A stretch of 64,000 nt of DNA from Flavobacterium sp. ov086 (GCF_900187965.1 NZ_FZNL01000012.1:62001-126000); one strand, 5' to 3'. Positions 43,901 to 53,109 are shown, numbered from the stretch's first letter. The notes: generated by a model from the sequence alone, not told the origin. Made by a program: numbers and translations.

Positions 43901-44998
43901 ATGGTAACAATAAGTTTATGTATGATTGTAAAAAACGAAGAGGATACATTAGCAAATTGCCTTAATTCTGTAAAGGAAATTGTTGATGAAATTATAATTG
44001 TTGATACAGGTTCTAATGATCGAACGAAAGAAATAGCTTATTCATTTACTGATAAAGTCTATGACTTTGAGTGGATAAATGATTTTGCTGCAGCACGAAA
44101 TTTTGCCTTTTCTAAAGCCACAATGGATTATCAGTTGTGGTTAGATGCAGACGATATTATAATTGAAAAGGATAAAGCAGCATTTTTGGATTTAAAGAAG
44201 ACGCTTAGTCCAGAAATTGATATAGTTTTGATGAACTATAACTATGTTGTAGACAATAATAATAATCCGATATATTCTTTTCATAGAGAAAGATTACTAA
44301 AGAGACTTAATAATTATCAATGGAATGATCCTGTTCATGAATACATTGAATATCGTGACAATTACTTAATATCTGAAATTGCTGTAACACATAAAAAAAT
44401 AGATGCCTTTTCAGATAGAAATTTAAAAATTTATGAAGAACAGCTTCGAAAGAATTTACCTTTTTCTTCAAGATCATTATACTATTATGCAAGAGAATTA
44501 AGAGATCACAAGAAGCATATAGAAGCAATTAAATTCTTTAATAAATTTCTAGATACAAAACAAGGTGCCCCTGGTGATAATATAAATGCTTGTTTAGAAA
44601 TTGGTAAAATTTATAAGGTATTAGGGGATAATGATAATGCCTTGAAATATTTTTTCCAAAGTTTTTCTTATGATATTCCCAGAGCAGAATCTTGCTGTGA
44701 AATAGCAGCTATTTATAAAGAAAATCAAGATTATCGAAAAGCCATTTATTGGTATGAACATATATTAACGTTGGAAATTCCTAATGATGCTAGTATAATC
44801 ATGGTTGACTCTTGGAATTTTGTTCCTGCTATAGAGTTAGCAGTTTGTTATTACAACAATGGTGATATTGAAAAAGCTGTTTACTATAATGAAATGGCAG
44901 GAAAATTTAAAGATAAACATGAATCGGTTTTACATAACCGTGAATTTTTTAAGAAGGAAAGATCTAAAGATTTTTTTTATAAAGAGTATAAACATTAA
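43901..44998 (+). CDS. family 2 glycosyltransferase with C-terminal TPR repeats
   Basis: 365 residues. GT2 start ISLCMIVKNEEDTLANCLNSVKEIVDEIIIVDTGSNDRTKEIA, metal-binding LDADD, and an acceptor region with HRERLLKR. From about residue 200 on, TPR-like helix pairs (ALKYFFQSFSYDIPRAESCCEIAAIYKEN, YRKAIYWYEHIL, AIELAVCYYNNGDIEKAVYYNEMA). SunS/glycopeptide-type GT-TPR fusions in Bacillus transfer sugar to peptides. Target unknown. It is monocistronic and ends at convergent terminators with the encapsulin locus. Confidence 0.82.
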   Translation: MVTISLCMIVKNEEDTLANCLNSVKEIVDEIIIVDTGSNDRTKEIAYSFTDKVYDFEWINDFAAARNFAFSKATMDYQLWLDADDIIIEKDKAAFLDLKKTLSPEIDIVLMNYNYVVDNNNNPIYSFHRERLLKRLNNYQWNDPVHEYIEYRDNYLISEIAVTHKKIDAFSDRNLKIYEEQLRKNLPFSSRSLYYYARELRDHKKHIEAIKFFNKFLDTKQGAPGDNINACLEIGKIYKVLGDNDNALKYFFQSFSYDIPRAESCCEIAAIYKENQDYRKAIYWYEHILTLEIPNDASIIMVDSWNFVPAIELAVCYYNNGDIEKAVYYNEMAGKFKDKHESVLHNREFFKKERSKDFFYKEYKH

Positions 44999-45037
44999 AT
45001 ATATTGAAAGTTTAAATCGTTATATTTATACTATAAA

Positions 45038-45063
45038 AAGGCGTTCGCCACAGCGAACGCCTT
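45038..45063 (-). terminator. intrinsic terminator, minus-oriented
   Basis: AAGGCGTTCGC (45038-45048), loop CACA, GCGAACGCCTT (45053-45063). The T run follows on the minus strand, so it serves the encapsulin operon although it lies closer to the glycosyltransferase stop. Confidence 0.8.
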
Positions 45064-45108
45064 CTGGTTATAATTACTTAAAATATCAAAAAAAGTAACT
45101 ATTTCTTT

Positions 45109-45145
45109 AGAGTCAATGTTTATAAAGCATTGACTCTTTTTTTAT
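45109..45145 (+). terminator. intrinsic terminator, plus-oriented
   Basis: AGAGTCAATG (45109-45118) and CATTGACTCT (45128-45137), then a T run on the plus strand. It serves the glycosyltransferase although it lies beside the desulfurase stop; the two terminators cross. Confidence 0.82.
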
Positions 45146-45146
45146 T

Positions 45147-47081
45147 TTAAAACCTAACTTTTTTAAGTTCCCATAAGGTTTTGATAAACGTATCTACATC
45201 TTGAGTGGTATTGTAAAATGCCAATGAAGGACGTACAGTTGTTTCAACACCCATTCGTCGTAAAATTGGCTGTGCACAATGATGTCCGGTTCTTACAGCA
45301 ACACCTTCTTTGTTAAGCGCTTGACCAACCTGGTCATTTGAATAACCTTGAAGAGTAAAAGAAAGCACACTTGCTTTATCTTTAGCCGTTCCTATCAATC
45401 TCACGTCAGGAATTTCTTTTAAGAGGTTTGTGGCATATTCTAACAAATAATGTTCGTATTGCCCGATTGCTTCAATTCCTAGTTTTGTTACGTAATCGAT
45501 AGCGGCTCCAAGACCAATTGCATCAGCGATATTTCCTGTTCCTGCTTCAAAACGATTGGGTGCTTTGTGGTATTTGATTTCCTCAAAAGTCACATCCTGA
45601 ATCATATTTCCGCCCGCTTGATACGGTTGCATTTCGTTCAGTAAATCTTCTTTTCCGTATAATGCACCAATTCCAGTTGGACCAAATAGTTTGTGCCCCG
45701 AAAAAACAAGCCAATCCGGATTTAAATCCTGAACATCCACTTTCATGTGAGAAACGGATTGTGCGCCGTCGATTAAAACTTTCGCTCCAGCAGAATGTGC
45801 CATTTCAACAATTTTTTTAGCAGGAGTTACAGTTCCTAATGCATTTGAAACTTGCGTAAAAGCGACCAAACGTGTTTTCGGATTGAGCAGTTTAGCATAT
45901 TCATCCAATAAAATTTGACCGTCATCATCAACGGGAATCACTCTTAACTTTAATCCTTTTTTGTCAGCCAATCGTTTCCACGGAACAATATTCGCGTGAT
46001 GTTCCAGATTACTCACAATGATTTCGTCTCCGGCAGCTAAATTCTGATCGCCCCAACTTTGCGCTACCAGATTGATTGCTTCCGTTGCACCGCGAACAAA
46101 TACAATTTCGTTTACAGAACTAGCATTCAAAAAGGTTTTTACCTTTTCGCGTGCAGCTTCATAAGCGTCAGAAGCTCGTGCCGCTAATTCATGCGCTGCA
46201 CGATGAATATTTGAATTTTCATGTTCGTAGAAATACGCAATACGATCAATTACCGATTGTGGCTTTTGAGTTGTTGCTGCATTATCAAACCAAACCAGAG
46301 GTTTTCCGTTTACGGTTTCTCTTAGAATCGGGAAATCTTTTTTGATTAATTCTGCATTAAAATGTGAACCTGTAATACCAGTAATTTCTTTAGAGCCAAA
46401 AGTATTTCCAACAATCGCATTTGGGCTTTTTTTATCAAAAGCAAAAGGATTCTGATCTAAGAAATAATAGTTGTTTCCCGCTCCATCTCCATTTAATGGA
46501 GAAATGTCGCGTCTTTTAAATTGTGTATCAACTGTTGCTAAAGCCGTTTGTAATTCGATTTCAAAAGAAGAATTCTCCGTTTGAAATGGCAAATATTCAT
46601 TATTCAGAAGCAATTGGGAGAAAAACGAGTCTTCGTTCAATTGTGGCGATGCTCCATTTTTTAAATTAGTATCATAAAAACCCGTATGCGGATTATTCAT
46701 ATTTAGATTGTAATCTTCCTGAACTCCTGATGTTGTGACACCACTTTGCGGATTAAATCCGGCACCGGCATTTGGATATAAAGCCGAAGCTCCTGTATTG
46801 CCATAATTAGCAACTGTTGGAGTCGTTCCAAAACCACTAAATGAATTTTGGGTTGGCTGAATATTCAACGGATCTTGTGCAGAAATCGGAGCTGTATTAC
46901 CTACATTTCCGGACTGCAATAACGTTTCTGCAATTTTAGTAGCACGAGGATGTTCGTTTTTATCCGGAGTCAACGAAATTTCTTTCGGAAACTCATTGGG
47001 TAAAGTCCTGAACAGCTCGTTTGCTAAATTTTGCAAATCGTCAATGTTTGGTAAACCGTTGTTGTTAGTATTTGTACTCAT
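45147..47081 (-). CDS. SufS-type cysteine desulfurase, encapsulin cargo with 240-residue loading extension
   Basis: 644 residues, against about 405 for SufS. Residues 241-644 are the catalytic domain: NAATTQKP start, PLP lysine K464 (SGHKLFGPTG), nucleophile C602 in VRTGHHCAQP. It takes sulfur from cysteine as an enzyme persulfide, giving alanine. Residues 1-240 are disordered and Asn/Gly/Thr/Pro-rich with short motifs (DLQNLANELFRTLP, SFFSQLLLNNEYLPF, YYFLDQNPFAFD) that look like docking segments. In family 2A encapsulins this extension directs the desulfurase into the shell. Start overlaps the shell gene by 17 bases. Complete, all catalytic residues kept. Confidence 0.93.
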   Translation of the reverse strand: MSTNTNNNGLPNIDDLQNLANELFRTLPNEFPKEISLTPDKNEHPRATKIAETLLQSGNVGNTAPISAQDPLNIQPTQNSFSGFGTTPTVANYGNTGASALYPNAGAGFNPQSGVTTSGVQEDYNLNMNNPHTGFYDTNLKNGASPQLNEDSFFSQLLLNNEYLPFQTENSSFEIELQTALATVDTQFKRRDISPLNGDGAGNNYYFLDQNPFAFDKKSPNAIVGNTFGSKEITGITGSHFNAELIKKDFPILRETVNGKPLVWFDNAATTQKPQSVIDRIAYFYEHENSNIHRAAHELAARASDAYEAAREKVKTFLNASSVNEIVFVRGATEAINLVAQSWGDQNLAAGDEIIVSNLEHHANIVPWKRLADKKGLKLRVIPVDDDGQILLDEYAKLLNPKTRLVAFTQVSNALGTVTPAKKIVEMAHSAGAKVLIDGAQSVSHMKVDVQDLNPDWLVFSGHKLFGPTGIGALYGKEDLLNEMQPYQAGGNMIQDVTFEEIKYHKAPNRFEAGTGNIADAIGLGAAIDYVTKLGIEAIGQYEHYLLEYATNLLKEIPDVRLIGTAKDKASVLSFTLQGYSNDQVGQALNKEGVAVRTGHHCAQPILRRMGVETTVRPSLAFYNTTQDVDTFIKTLWELKKVRF

Positions 47082-47985
47082 GATACTTTCCTATTTCTAC
47101 ATCTTCAAGAACAGCGATGGCGTCATCTACTAAAATTGCCAATGAGCAATAAAGAGATACAAGGTAAGAAGCAATTGCTTTTTCATTTATTCCCATAAAA
47201 CGAACCGATAATCCAGGAGATTGCTCGCCTTGTAATCCCGGCTGAATCAATCCGATAACACCTTGACGGCTTTCTCCGGTTCTTAAAAGAATGATTTTAG
47301 ATTTTCCGTTTTTGATAGGTAATTTATCTGATGGAATTAGCGGAATTCCTCTCCAGGTCAAAAACTGTGATCCAAATAAAGAAGTTGTTGGAGGCGGAAC
47401 ACCACGACGTGTACACTCACGGCCAAAAGCGGCAATTGCCAAAGGATGCAACAAAAAGAAACCCGGTTCTTTCCATACTTTAGTCAATAATTCGTCTAAA
47501 TCGTCTGGTGTTGGTGCGCCAGTCCTGGTTTTTATAATTTGTGAAGGAGCAACATTGCTCAACAAACCATAATCTTTATTGTTTATTAATTCGCTTTCCT
47601 GACGTTCTTTGATGGTTTCGATAGCCAGACGAAGCTGTTCTGAAATTTGATTGTACGGTTTACTGTACAAATCAGAAACACGTGTATGAACTTCTACAAT
47701 TGTCTGAACAGCGGCTAGATTGTATTCTCTTGGATTATCAATATAATCGACAAAAGTGTTTGGTAAAACTCTTTCGTCTCTTGCAGAACAATCTACTTCT
47801 ATGTGACTTCCGTCTTTTACTTTATTCAAACGAAATACACCTGATTCTACCGGAGTCCAATGCAAAAGATGCGTTAGCCAACGCGGAGATATAGTTCCAA
47901 TTTGAGGAACTGTACGTGTTGCAATTGCTAATTGTCTTGCTGCTACGTCGCCTAATGCGGTCTGTTGTTGTTTTGATTCAGCCAT
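47065..47985 (-). CDS. family 2A encapsulin shell protein (SrpI-like)
   Basis: 306 residues. Family 2A encapsulin: HK97-fold protein that assembles into a nanocompartment. Visible family features: GTISPRWLTHLLHWTPVESGVFRLNKV (29-55), the central P-domain-like LSNVAPSQIIKTRTGAPTPDDLDELLTKVW, HPLAIAAFGRECTRRGVPP, GIPLIPSDKLP, and LLRTGESRQGVIGLIQPGLQGEQSPGLSVRFMGINEKAIASYLVSLYCS. No cyclic-nucleotide domain, which separates it from family 2B. It is translationally coupled to the desulfurase cargo (17-base overlap). Gene order shell-cargo matches characterised systems. Confidence 0.93.
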   Translation of the reverse strand: MAESKQQQTALGDVAARQLAIATRTVPQIGTISPRWLTHLLHWTPVESGVFRLNKVKDGSHIEVDCSARDERVLPNTFVDYIDNPREYNLAAVQTIVEVHTRVSDLYSKPYNQISEQLRLAIETIKERQESELINNKDYGLLSNVAPSQIIKTRTGAPTPDDLDELLTKVWKEPGFFLLHPLAIAAFGRECTRRGVPPPTTSLFGSQFLTWRGIPLIPSDKLPIKNGKSKIILLRTGESRQGVIGLIQPGLQGEQSPGLSVRFMGINEKAIASYLVSLYCSLAILVDDAIAVLEDVEIGKYHEYKY

Positions 47986-48165
47986 GATTTAATGCTTTAA
48001 AGGTTATTTTTTGTTTTAAGATGTTAATAGGTTTCAAGTGACAGAGCCCTATTTTACGCTATAAGTAAATTTATGTTAAAAATAAAAGCACTCAAAAAGA
48101 AATGAGGTTTAATTTGCTTTAAATAATTTATAAGTTGTTGATAGTCAGAATTACGGCATCTTTAC

Positions 48166-49809
48166 TTATTGCCTTTTTAAAAGTGCTCCGCCAGGCATTA
48201 CTTCCGGTTTCAATTTGAATTTGCTGTATTCTACAACTCCGGTTTTATCTGCCCAATCAAAATAGGCAGCCGAAAGTTTGTTTACAATTCCGGGATTTTG
48301 CTGTGCTACATTTGTGGTTTCACCTCTGTCAGTTTCTATATTATAAAGTTCCCATTCGTAGGATGGATATGTCGAAACTAATTTCCATTTACCATCTCTT
48401 ACGGCTCTGTTTCCTGCTCTTTCCCAAAATAATGGTGCGCCTCTATCGACCTGCGAAACATTATTAAATAAAACAGGCAACAAACTGCTTCCAACCAAGG
48501 GGTTTGTCGTCACACCATTATATTCTTTGGGATATTCAATTCCGGCCAATTCATAGAAAGTAGGAGCGAGGTCAATGATATGCCCGGTTCCTTTATCGAT
48601 TCTGCCCGCTTTAATTTTAGAGGGAAACCAAGCAATAAAAGGAGAACTGAAACCGCCTTCGTGCATATTATTTTTATACTGCTGAAGCGGAGTATTTGAT
48701 AAATAAGCCCAGTTTTGTTCTTGATAATCAAATGATCCCGAAGTTCCAACAGGTCCGTCATTTCGAACCAAACCACGACCTAGCGGATTATAAGTATTAA
48801 AACCTCCTTGGGCACCATTGTCTGAAATAAAAATAATCAATGTGTTTTTGTCTTTTTTAAGCGCTTTTAATTTTTCTAAAACTTTCCCCACATTTTGATC
48901 CATATTGTCTACCATTGCAGCGTAAACTTCCATTTTTGCTTTCCAGAATTGTTTTTCGTCATAAGTCAATTTGTTCCATTCCGGCACTTCAGGATCTCTT
49001 GGCGCTATAGTTTGGTCAGCAGGTAAAATGCCGCTTGCTTTTAATTTTTCTATTCTTTTTTCTCTTAAAACATCCCAGCCTTCATCAAATTTCCCTCTGT
49101 ATTTGGCAATGTCAATAGGTTTTGCCTGCAAGGGCCAATGTGGAGCGGTAAAAGCCAAATACAAAAAGAATGGTTTATTTTCTTTGTTTTGTTCGTCCAG
49201 GAAAGTCACAGCATTGTTTCCAATCTCATCTGTAAAATAATACGAATCATCTTTTGGATGTAGTTCTTCATTGTTTCTGATCAGTTTTACCGGATAAGGT
49301 GTTTTTCCGAAAGGCAAAGGTTTAGTATCAAAATAATTTGAAGCACCTTTTAAAATGCCATAAAATTTATCAAAACCCCTCTGATTCGGCCATTGCGCCT
49401 GATCTTCAGAACCAACATGCCATTTTCCCGAAAGTAAAGTGCTGTAACCACCAGAACGAAAAACTTCACCTAAGGTCAACGATTCTTTATTTAAATATCC
49501 CTGATAGGCTGGCAATCCCAGATTTATATCAAAAAATCCCATTCCGGCTTTGTGTTGATATTGTCCTGTTAACAAAGATCCTCTTGTAGGCGCGCAGATC
49601 GAATTATTGTAAAATTCGCGTAAGCGCAAACCTTCCTGAGCAAATTTATCCAGATTGGGAGTTTTGATTTCCGAGCCATAATTCCCTAAATCAGAATAAC
49701 CCATATCATCCACCATAATTAAAACAATGTTGGGTTTTGTTTGATTTTGCGAATGAATTGTAAAGCTAAAGGCTAATAAAAGGCTGAATGTAATAAGTGT
49801 TTTTTTCAT
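48166..49809 (-). CDS. exported sulfatase, Cys-type (sulfatase 1)
   Basis: 547 residues from the ATG at 49809 (a longer frame reaches 49884, but the signal peptide begins at the internal Met). Signal cleaved near TIHSQ. S1-type sulfatase: metal Asp pair in VDDMG (33-37), catalytic C72-A-P-T-R76, which needs conversion to formylglycine, GKWHVGSEDQAQW, HWPLQAKP, FISDNGAQ. Hydrolyses sulfate esters. Nearest relative in the locus is sulfatase 3. No maturase gene was seen in the window. Confidence 0.9.
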   Translation of the reverse strand: MKKTLITFSLLLAFSFTIHSQNQTKPNIVLIMVDDMGYSDLGNYGSEIKTPNLDKFAQEGLRLREFYNNSICAPTRGSLLTGQYQHKAGMGFFDINLGLPAYQGYLNKESLTLGEVFRSGGYSTLLSGKWHVGSEDQAQWPNQRGFDKFYGILKGASNYFDTKPLPFGKTPYPVKLIRNNEELHPKDDSYYFTDEIGNNAVTFLDEQNKENKPFFLYLAFTAPHWPLQAKPIDIAKYRGKFDEGWDVLREKRIEKLKASGILPADQTIAPRDPEVPEWNKLTYDEKQFWKAKMEVYAAMVDNMDQNVGKVLEKLKALKKDKNTLIIFISDNGAQGGFNTYNPLGRGLVRNDGPVGTSGSFDYQEQNWAYLSNTPLQQYKNNMHEGGFSSPFIAWFPSKIKAGRIDKGTGHIIDLAPTFYELAGIEYPKEYNGVTTNPLVGSSLLPVLFNNVSQVDRGAPLFWERAGNRAVRDGKWKLVSTYPSYEWELYNIETDRGETTNVAQQNPGIVNKLSAAYFDWADKTGVVEYSKFKLKPEVMPGGALLKRQ

Positions 49810-49848
49810 TATGATTGATATTTTTAATTTGTCGAAATCATTGCGTTT

Positions 49849-49952
49849 CAAGGGATTAAAATCCCTTGCTACAAAATTTATCATTTCTCCGGAATTTTAT
49901 AAAGAGTTCCGGAGGAACGGATTATATTGTAGGGATGGATTTTAATCCGTCC
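49849..49952. repeat. three consecutive hairpins between sulfatase 1 and the YeiH gene
   Basis: CAAGGGATT/AATCCCTTG (49849-49868), CTCCGGAA/TTCCGGAG (49888-49914) and the palindrome GGATGGATT/AATCCGTCC (49933-49952). The A/T loops are short. It may be a dispersed repeat or transcript-stability region within the operon. Confidence 0.6.
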
Positions 49953-49984
49953 TTCGTTCAGGATGACAAAGATTATAGATATGA

Positions 49985-51247
49985 TTATTTACCAAACAGC
50001 AAAAAGGCAATAATCAGCGTGATAATCACATTGAATAATTGTGCGATCAAAAAGGCGTATAAAGGTTTTCGGCTGTTGTTACTCAATAAATCTTTAAAAT
50101 TGGTTTCTAAACCTATGCTCGTAAAAGCTAAAGCAAACCAAATTCCCTGAATATTTTTCAAACTGTCTTTAACTTCATCTCTAACTTCTGACGTCAATAG
50201 AAAAGAAAAGATTAATGAAGCAGCGATAAATCCAAGTACAAATTTTGGAAAACGTTCCCAAATCACACCCAAAGTTGGTTTTGATTCAACAGCTTCTGCT
50301 GATTTATTATGGGTATAAGTCCAATAAACGGAAATGGCAAAAGCGGCTAATCCTAACAATACATTTTGAGAGAATTTTACAATGGTACTAATTTTCAATG
50401 CTGTTTCGCCTACCAAAGTTCCAGATGCGACAACAGCGCCCGAAGTATCAATACTTCCTCCCAACCAGGCTCCGGTAACTTCTTCTGGAAAGTTGAAATA
50501 TTTAGCAATTATGGGCATTAAAATCATCATGGGAATTGCGGTTACCAAGACAATCGAAATAACATACGATAGTTTTTTAGAATCTCCTTTAATTGCTCCA
50601 GATGTTGCGATTGCTGCAGAAACTCCGCAGATAGAAACAGCGCTGGAAATCATCATTGTCAATTCGTCATCGACTTTTAGTTTTTTACACAACCAAAAAG
50701 CAAAATACCAAACGGATAATACCACAATCAAAGCCTGAAATAATCCTAAAGAACCTGCTTTTAGAATGTCTGAAAAAATAACACTGGTTCCCAATAAAAT
50801 TAATCCAATTTTTACAAATATTTCTGTAGAAAGTGCTGTACGAAACCAGTCCGAAAGTTTGAAAAAATTACTGATCGCTAAACCAATAATCAAACTAAAA
50901 ATTACGGCTTCGAGATTGAATCCTTTTATAGTTGTGTTTCCTGCGATAATCAAAGCAAGAATTGTTAGTATATAGACTATAGGGAAAACGAACAAGAAAT
51001 TCTTAACCGATTTTCCAACTAAAAAAGCGCCGATTGTTCCAATAGAAATGAAATCTAAAAATTGCAATGCGATGATTTTTAGATTCCCGGAATCAAATAC
51101 ATCATTGTGCAGATCTGTTGTGTTTGACCATTTGAATATGGGAATTTCGGGAAGAAAAATAAAAAGAGAAATTCCGATTGTGATAAATCCCAGAATAACG
51201 ACTGTCCAATCTTCGTGAAGGGTAAATTGTTTTGTTTGGGTCGACAT
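49985..51247 (-). CDS. YeiH/UPF0324-family membrane transporter (putative sulfate exporter family)
   Basis: 420 residues, about eleven membrane spans. PF03601 features: SICGVSAAIATSGAIKGDSKKLSYVISIVLVTAIPMMILMPIIAKYFNFPEEVTGAWLGGSIDTSGAVVASG (residues 194-265) and FALAFTSIGLETNFKDLL near the end. Homologues are annotated as putative sulfate or sulfite-related exporters, on limited evidence. Context between sulfatases and a thiol-redox protein favours a sulfur oxyanion. Direction of transport cannot be read. Confidence 0.83.
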   Translation of the reverse strand: MSTQTKQFTLHEDWTVVILGFITIGISLFIFLPEIPIFKWSNTTDLHNDVFDSGNLKIIALQFLDFISIGTIGAFLVGKSVKNFLFVFPIVYILTILALIIAGNTTIKGFNLEAVIFSLIIGLAISNFFKLSDWFRTALSTEIFVKIGLILLGTSVIFSDILKAGSLGLFQALIVVLSVWYFAFWLCKKLKVDDELTMMISSAVSICGVSAAIATSGAIKGDSKKLSYVISIVLVTAIPMMILMPIIAKYFNFPEEVTGAWLGGSIDTSGAVVASGTLVGETALKISTIVKFSQNVLLGLAAFAISVYWTYTHNKSAEAVESKPTLGVIWERFPKFVLGFIAASLIFSFLLTSEVRDEVKDSLKNIQGIWFALAFTSIGLETNFKDLLSNNSRKPLYAFLIAQLFNVIITLIIAFLLFGK

Positions 51248-51322
51248 TTTAATGTTTATTAGTTTGTTTTCCTACAAGACTTTCAAAACCTTGCAGGAGA
51301 TTAAATCAATGATTTTAAATTG

Positions 51323-52042
51323 TTATTTTGAAGCTAAAGCCACATCAACATCATTTTTCAAATCACCTAAACCATCTTTTTTAAATGCAATTTTTCCTTT
51401 TTTATATAAAATCAAAGTAGGGAAGACTTTCACTGTTTTTAAATCAGCGATTACTTGCGGATTATCTTCCAAATCAATTTCTACGATTTTTAAATTATCT
51501 CCATATTGTGCCTTGATGGTTTCTAAAACTGGTTTTACTTTTTTGCAGGCGCCACAATATTTAGAACCAATATCAACCAGAACATCATTATTTTCAGAAA
51601 TGATTTTTTTGTATTCGGCTAAATTTAATTTACTTTTTGAATTGGCAAAAAATGGTTTCCCGCCACCAATCCAATTGGCAATTCCACCTTCTAAAGTATA
51701 TGCTTCTGAAAAACCGATTTTCAGTAATTCTTTTTCAAGCTGTACACTTCTTCCCGCTCCAATCGAATAGATAAATACGGGTTTTGACTGATCTAATTTA
51801 GCAATTTGTTTATTGTAATCGGCTGATTGTGAGTTAAAATTTATAGACCCAATGATATGGTTTAAAGCAAATTCTTCGGGACCTCTGGCATCAATTATCT
51901 GCGGATTTTTTTGACTCTGAATTTTCGTGTAAAAAACCTCAAGCGAAACGGTGTTTGATTTTTCATTTTGGGCAAAACCAATTATAGATAAAAACAGTAT
52001 TAACATTGTAATACTGTTTTTGATTGTTTTATTTTTCTTCAT
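51323..52042 (-). CDS. periplasmic rhodanese-thioredoxin fusion with Ser in the rhodanese active site
   Basis: 239 residues. Signal peptide ending near IGFAQN (residues 21-26). Rhodanese domain (33-130): IIDARGPEEFALNHIIGSINF, then VFIYSIGAGRSVQLE, where the catalytic Cys position holds S93; so sulfur transfer by the usual persulfide is lost. Thioredoxin domain (140-239) has the active pair C163-G-A-C166 in SKYCGACKKVKP. The domains may act together as a thiol-disulfide or sulfur-carrier binding protein. 5 bases upstream of the hydroxylase gene, so part of the same transcript. Confidence 0.85.
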   Translation of the reverse strand: MKKNKTIKNSITMLILFLSIIGFAQNEKSNTVSLEVFYTKIQSQKNPQIIDARGPEEFALNHIIGSINFNSQSADYNKQIAKLDQSKPVFIYSIGAGRSVQLEKELLKIGFSEAYTLEGGIANWIGGGKPFFANSKSKLNLAEYKKIISENNDVLVDIGSKYCGACKKVKPVLETIKAQYGDNLKIVEIDLEDNPQVIADLKTVKVFPTLILYKKGKIAFKKDGLGDLKNDVDVALASK

Positions 52043-52047
52043 GATTT

Positions 52048-53109
52048 TTAAGATTGAGCCTGTTCGTAATAAACCGGACTTGGTGTAACATTCTCTGGTC
52101 TTGCTTTTATTGGCAATGATAATACACCTTCGGCAAGCGGACTTCCTTCTTTTTTAGATTTGAATATTGGCCATAAAAACTGAGCATACCATTCTTCTTG
52201 TTTGTATGATTTCGTGCCGTATGATTGCGGGAATTTACGGGTGATTAACCCGGTTCCGAAGATAACATCCCAAAGGAAAAACATGTTTCCGAAGTTACCT
52301 TTAAAGTGCCCAACACCGTCACCACTTGTATCAGCATGGTGTGCGTGATGTGTTGCCGGAGTTGAGATTAGGCGTTCTAAAACCCATGCAATAGGATGTA
52401 AAACTTTGTATTTGTAAAATGGTTTATCCCAAGCAATACTTGAATGCGCTCCCAAAGTGATAAAACTTTTAATCACTAAAACAAATAATGCCGGTAATCC
52501 TAAACCTAAATAAGTTAGTGTTGCTGTTAAGTAAATTTGCGAAAAGAAAACAGTATATATAAAGTTTTGTCTTGAAGCCATTGCCATTCCCATGTATGGA
52601 GCTGAATGATGTGTTCTATGAAAACGCCATAAAAATGGGACTTGATGATGTAAACGGTGGTACCAGTATTGCGTTAAATCATCAGCAATTGCGATAAGGA
52701 AAAAACCTCCCCAAAACGGAACCCATGAAAGTGTGTTAGCAAGATTTGGGATTAAATATGGTAAAGCTGTTAAGCTGAAAAAAGCAATTACCGGTGGTAA
52801 AAGCAATTTTGGAGCAAGGAAACAAATGATATCTACTTTGCGTTCCTGACCGGTCCATTGATCATCATATAAACCTGCGCCAAATTCGATAATACCCAAA
52901 ACCAACATAAAAACGGTTAATCCCCAAGTTCTGATGTGTTCGAATGCGGGTTTCGAAAATTCTAAAAATGATGGTAATGTAATATGCGATTCTGCTACAA
53001 CACCATTTGTTAGTTTAAAATAAAGGAAAATTGCCACTACAGGCAAACTGTAAATAAAAAGACTGATAATTAGATCTCTTGTAAGTTTTTCTCTTTGAAC
53101 TATTGCCAT
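52048..53109 (-). CDS. sterol desaturase/fatty acid hydroxylase-family di-iron membrane protein
   Basis: 353 residues, about five spans. Complete histidine boxes: H151-x2-H154-H155, H164-x2-H167-H168 and H254-H255-x-H257-H258. This is the FA_hydroxylase superfamily (PF04116), which adds OH or a double bond to acyl or sterol-like lipids using non-haem di-iron. In a sulfatase operon it may modify the hydrocarbon part of a sulfated lipid, or act on the cell's own lipids. Substrate unknown. Confidence 0.83.
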   Translation of the reverse strand: MAIVQREKLTRDLIISLFIYSLPVVAIFLYFKLTNGVVAESHITLPSFLEFSKPAFEHIRTWGLTVFMLVLGIIEFGAGLYDDQWTGQERKVDIICFLAPKLLLPPVIAFFSLTALPYLIPNLANTLSWVPFWGGFFLIAIADDLTQYWYHRLHHQVPFLWRFHRTHHSAPYMGMAMASRQNFIYTVFFSQIYLTATLTYLGLGLPALFVLVIKSFITLGAHSSIAWDKPFYKYKVLHPIAWVLERLISTPATHHAHHADTSGDGVGHFKGNFGNMFFLWDVIFGTGLITRKFPQSYGTKSYKQEEWYAQFLWPIFKSKKEGSPLAEGVLSLPIKARPENVTPSPVYYEQAQS

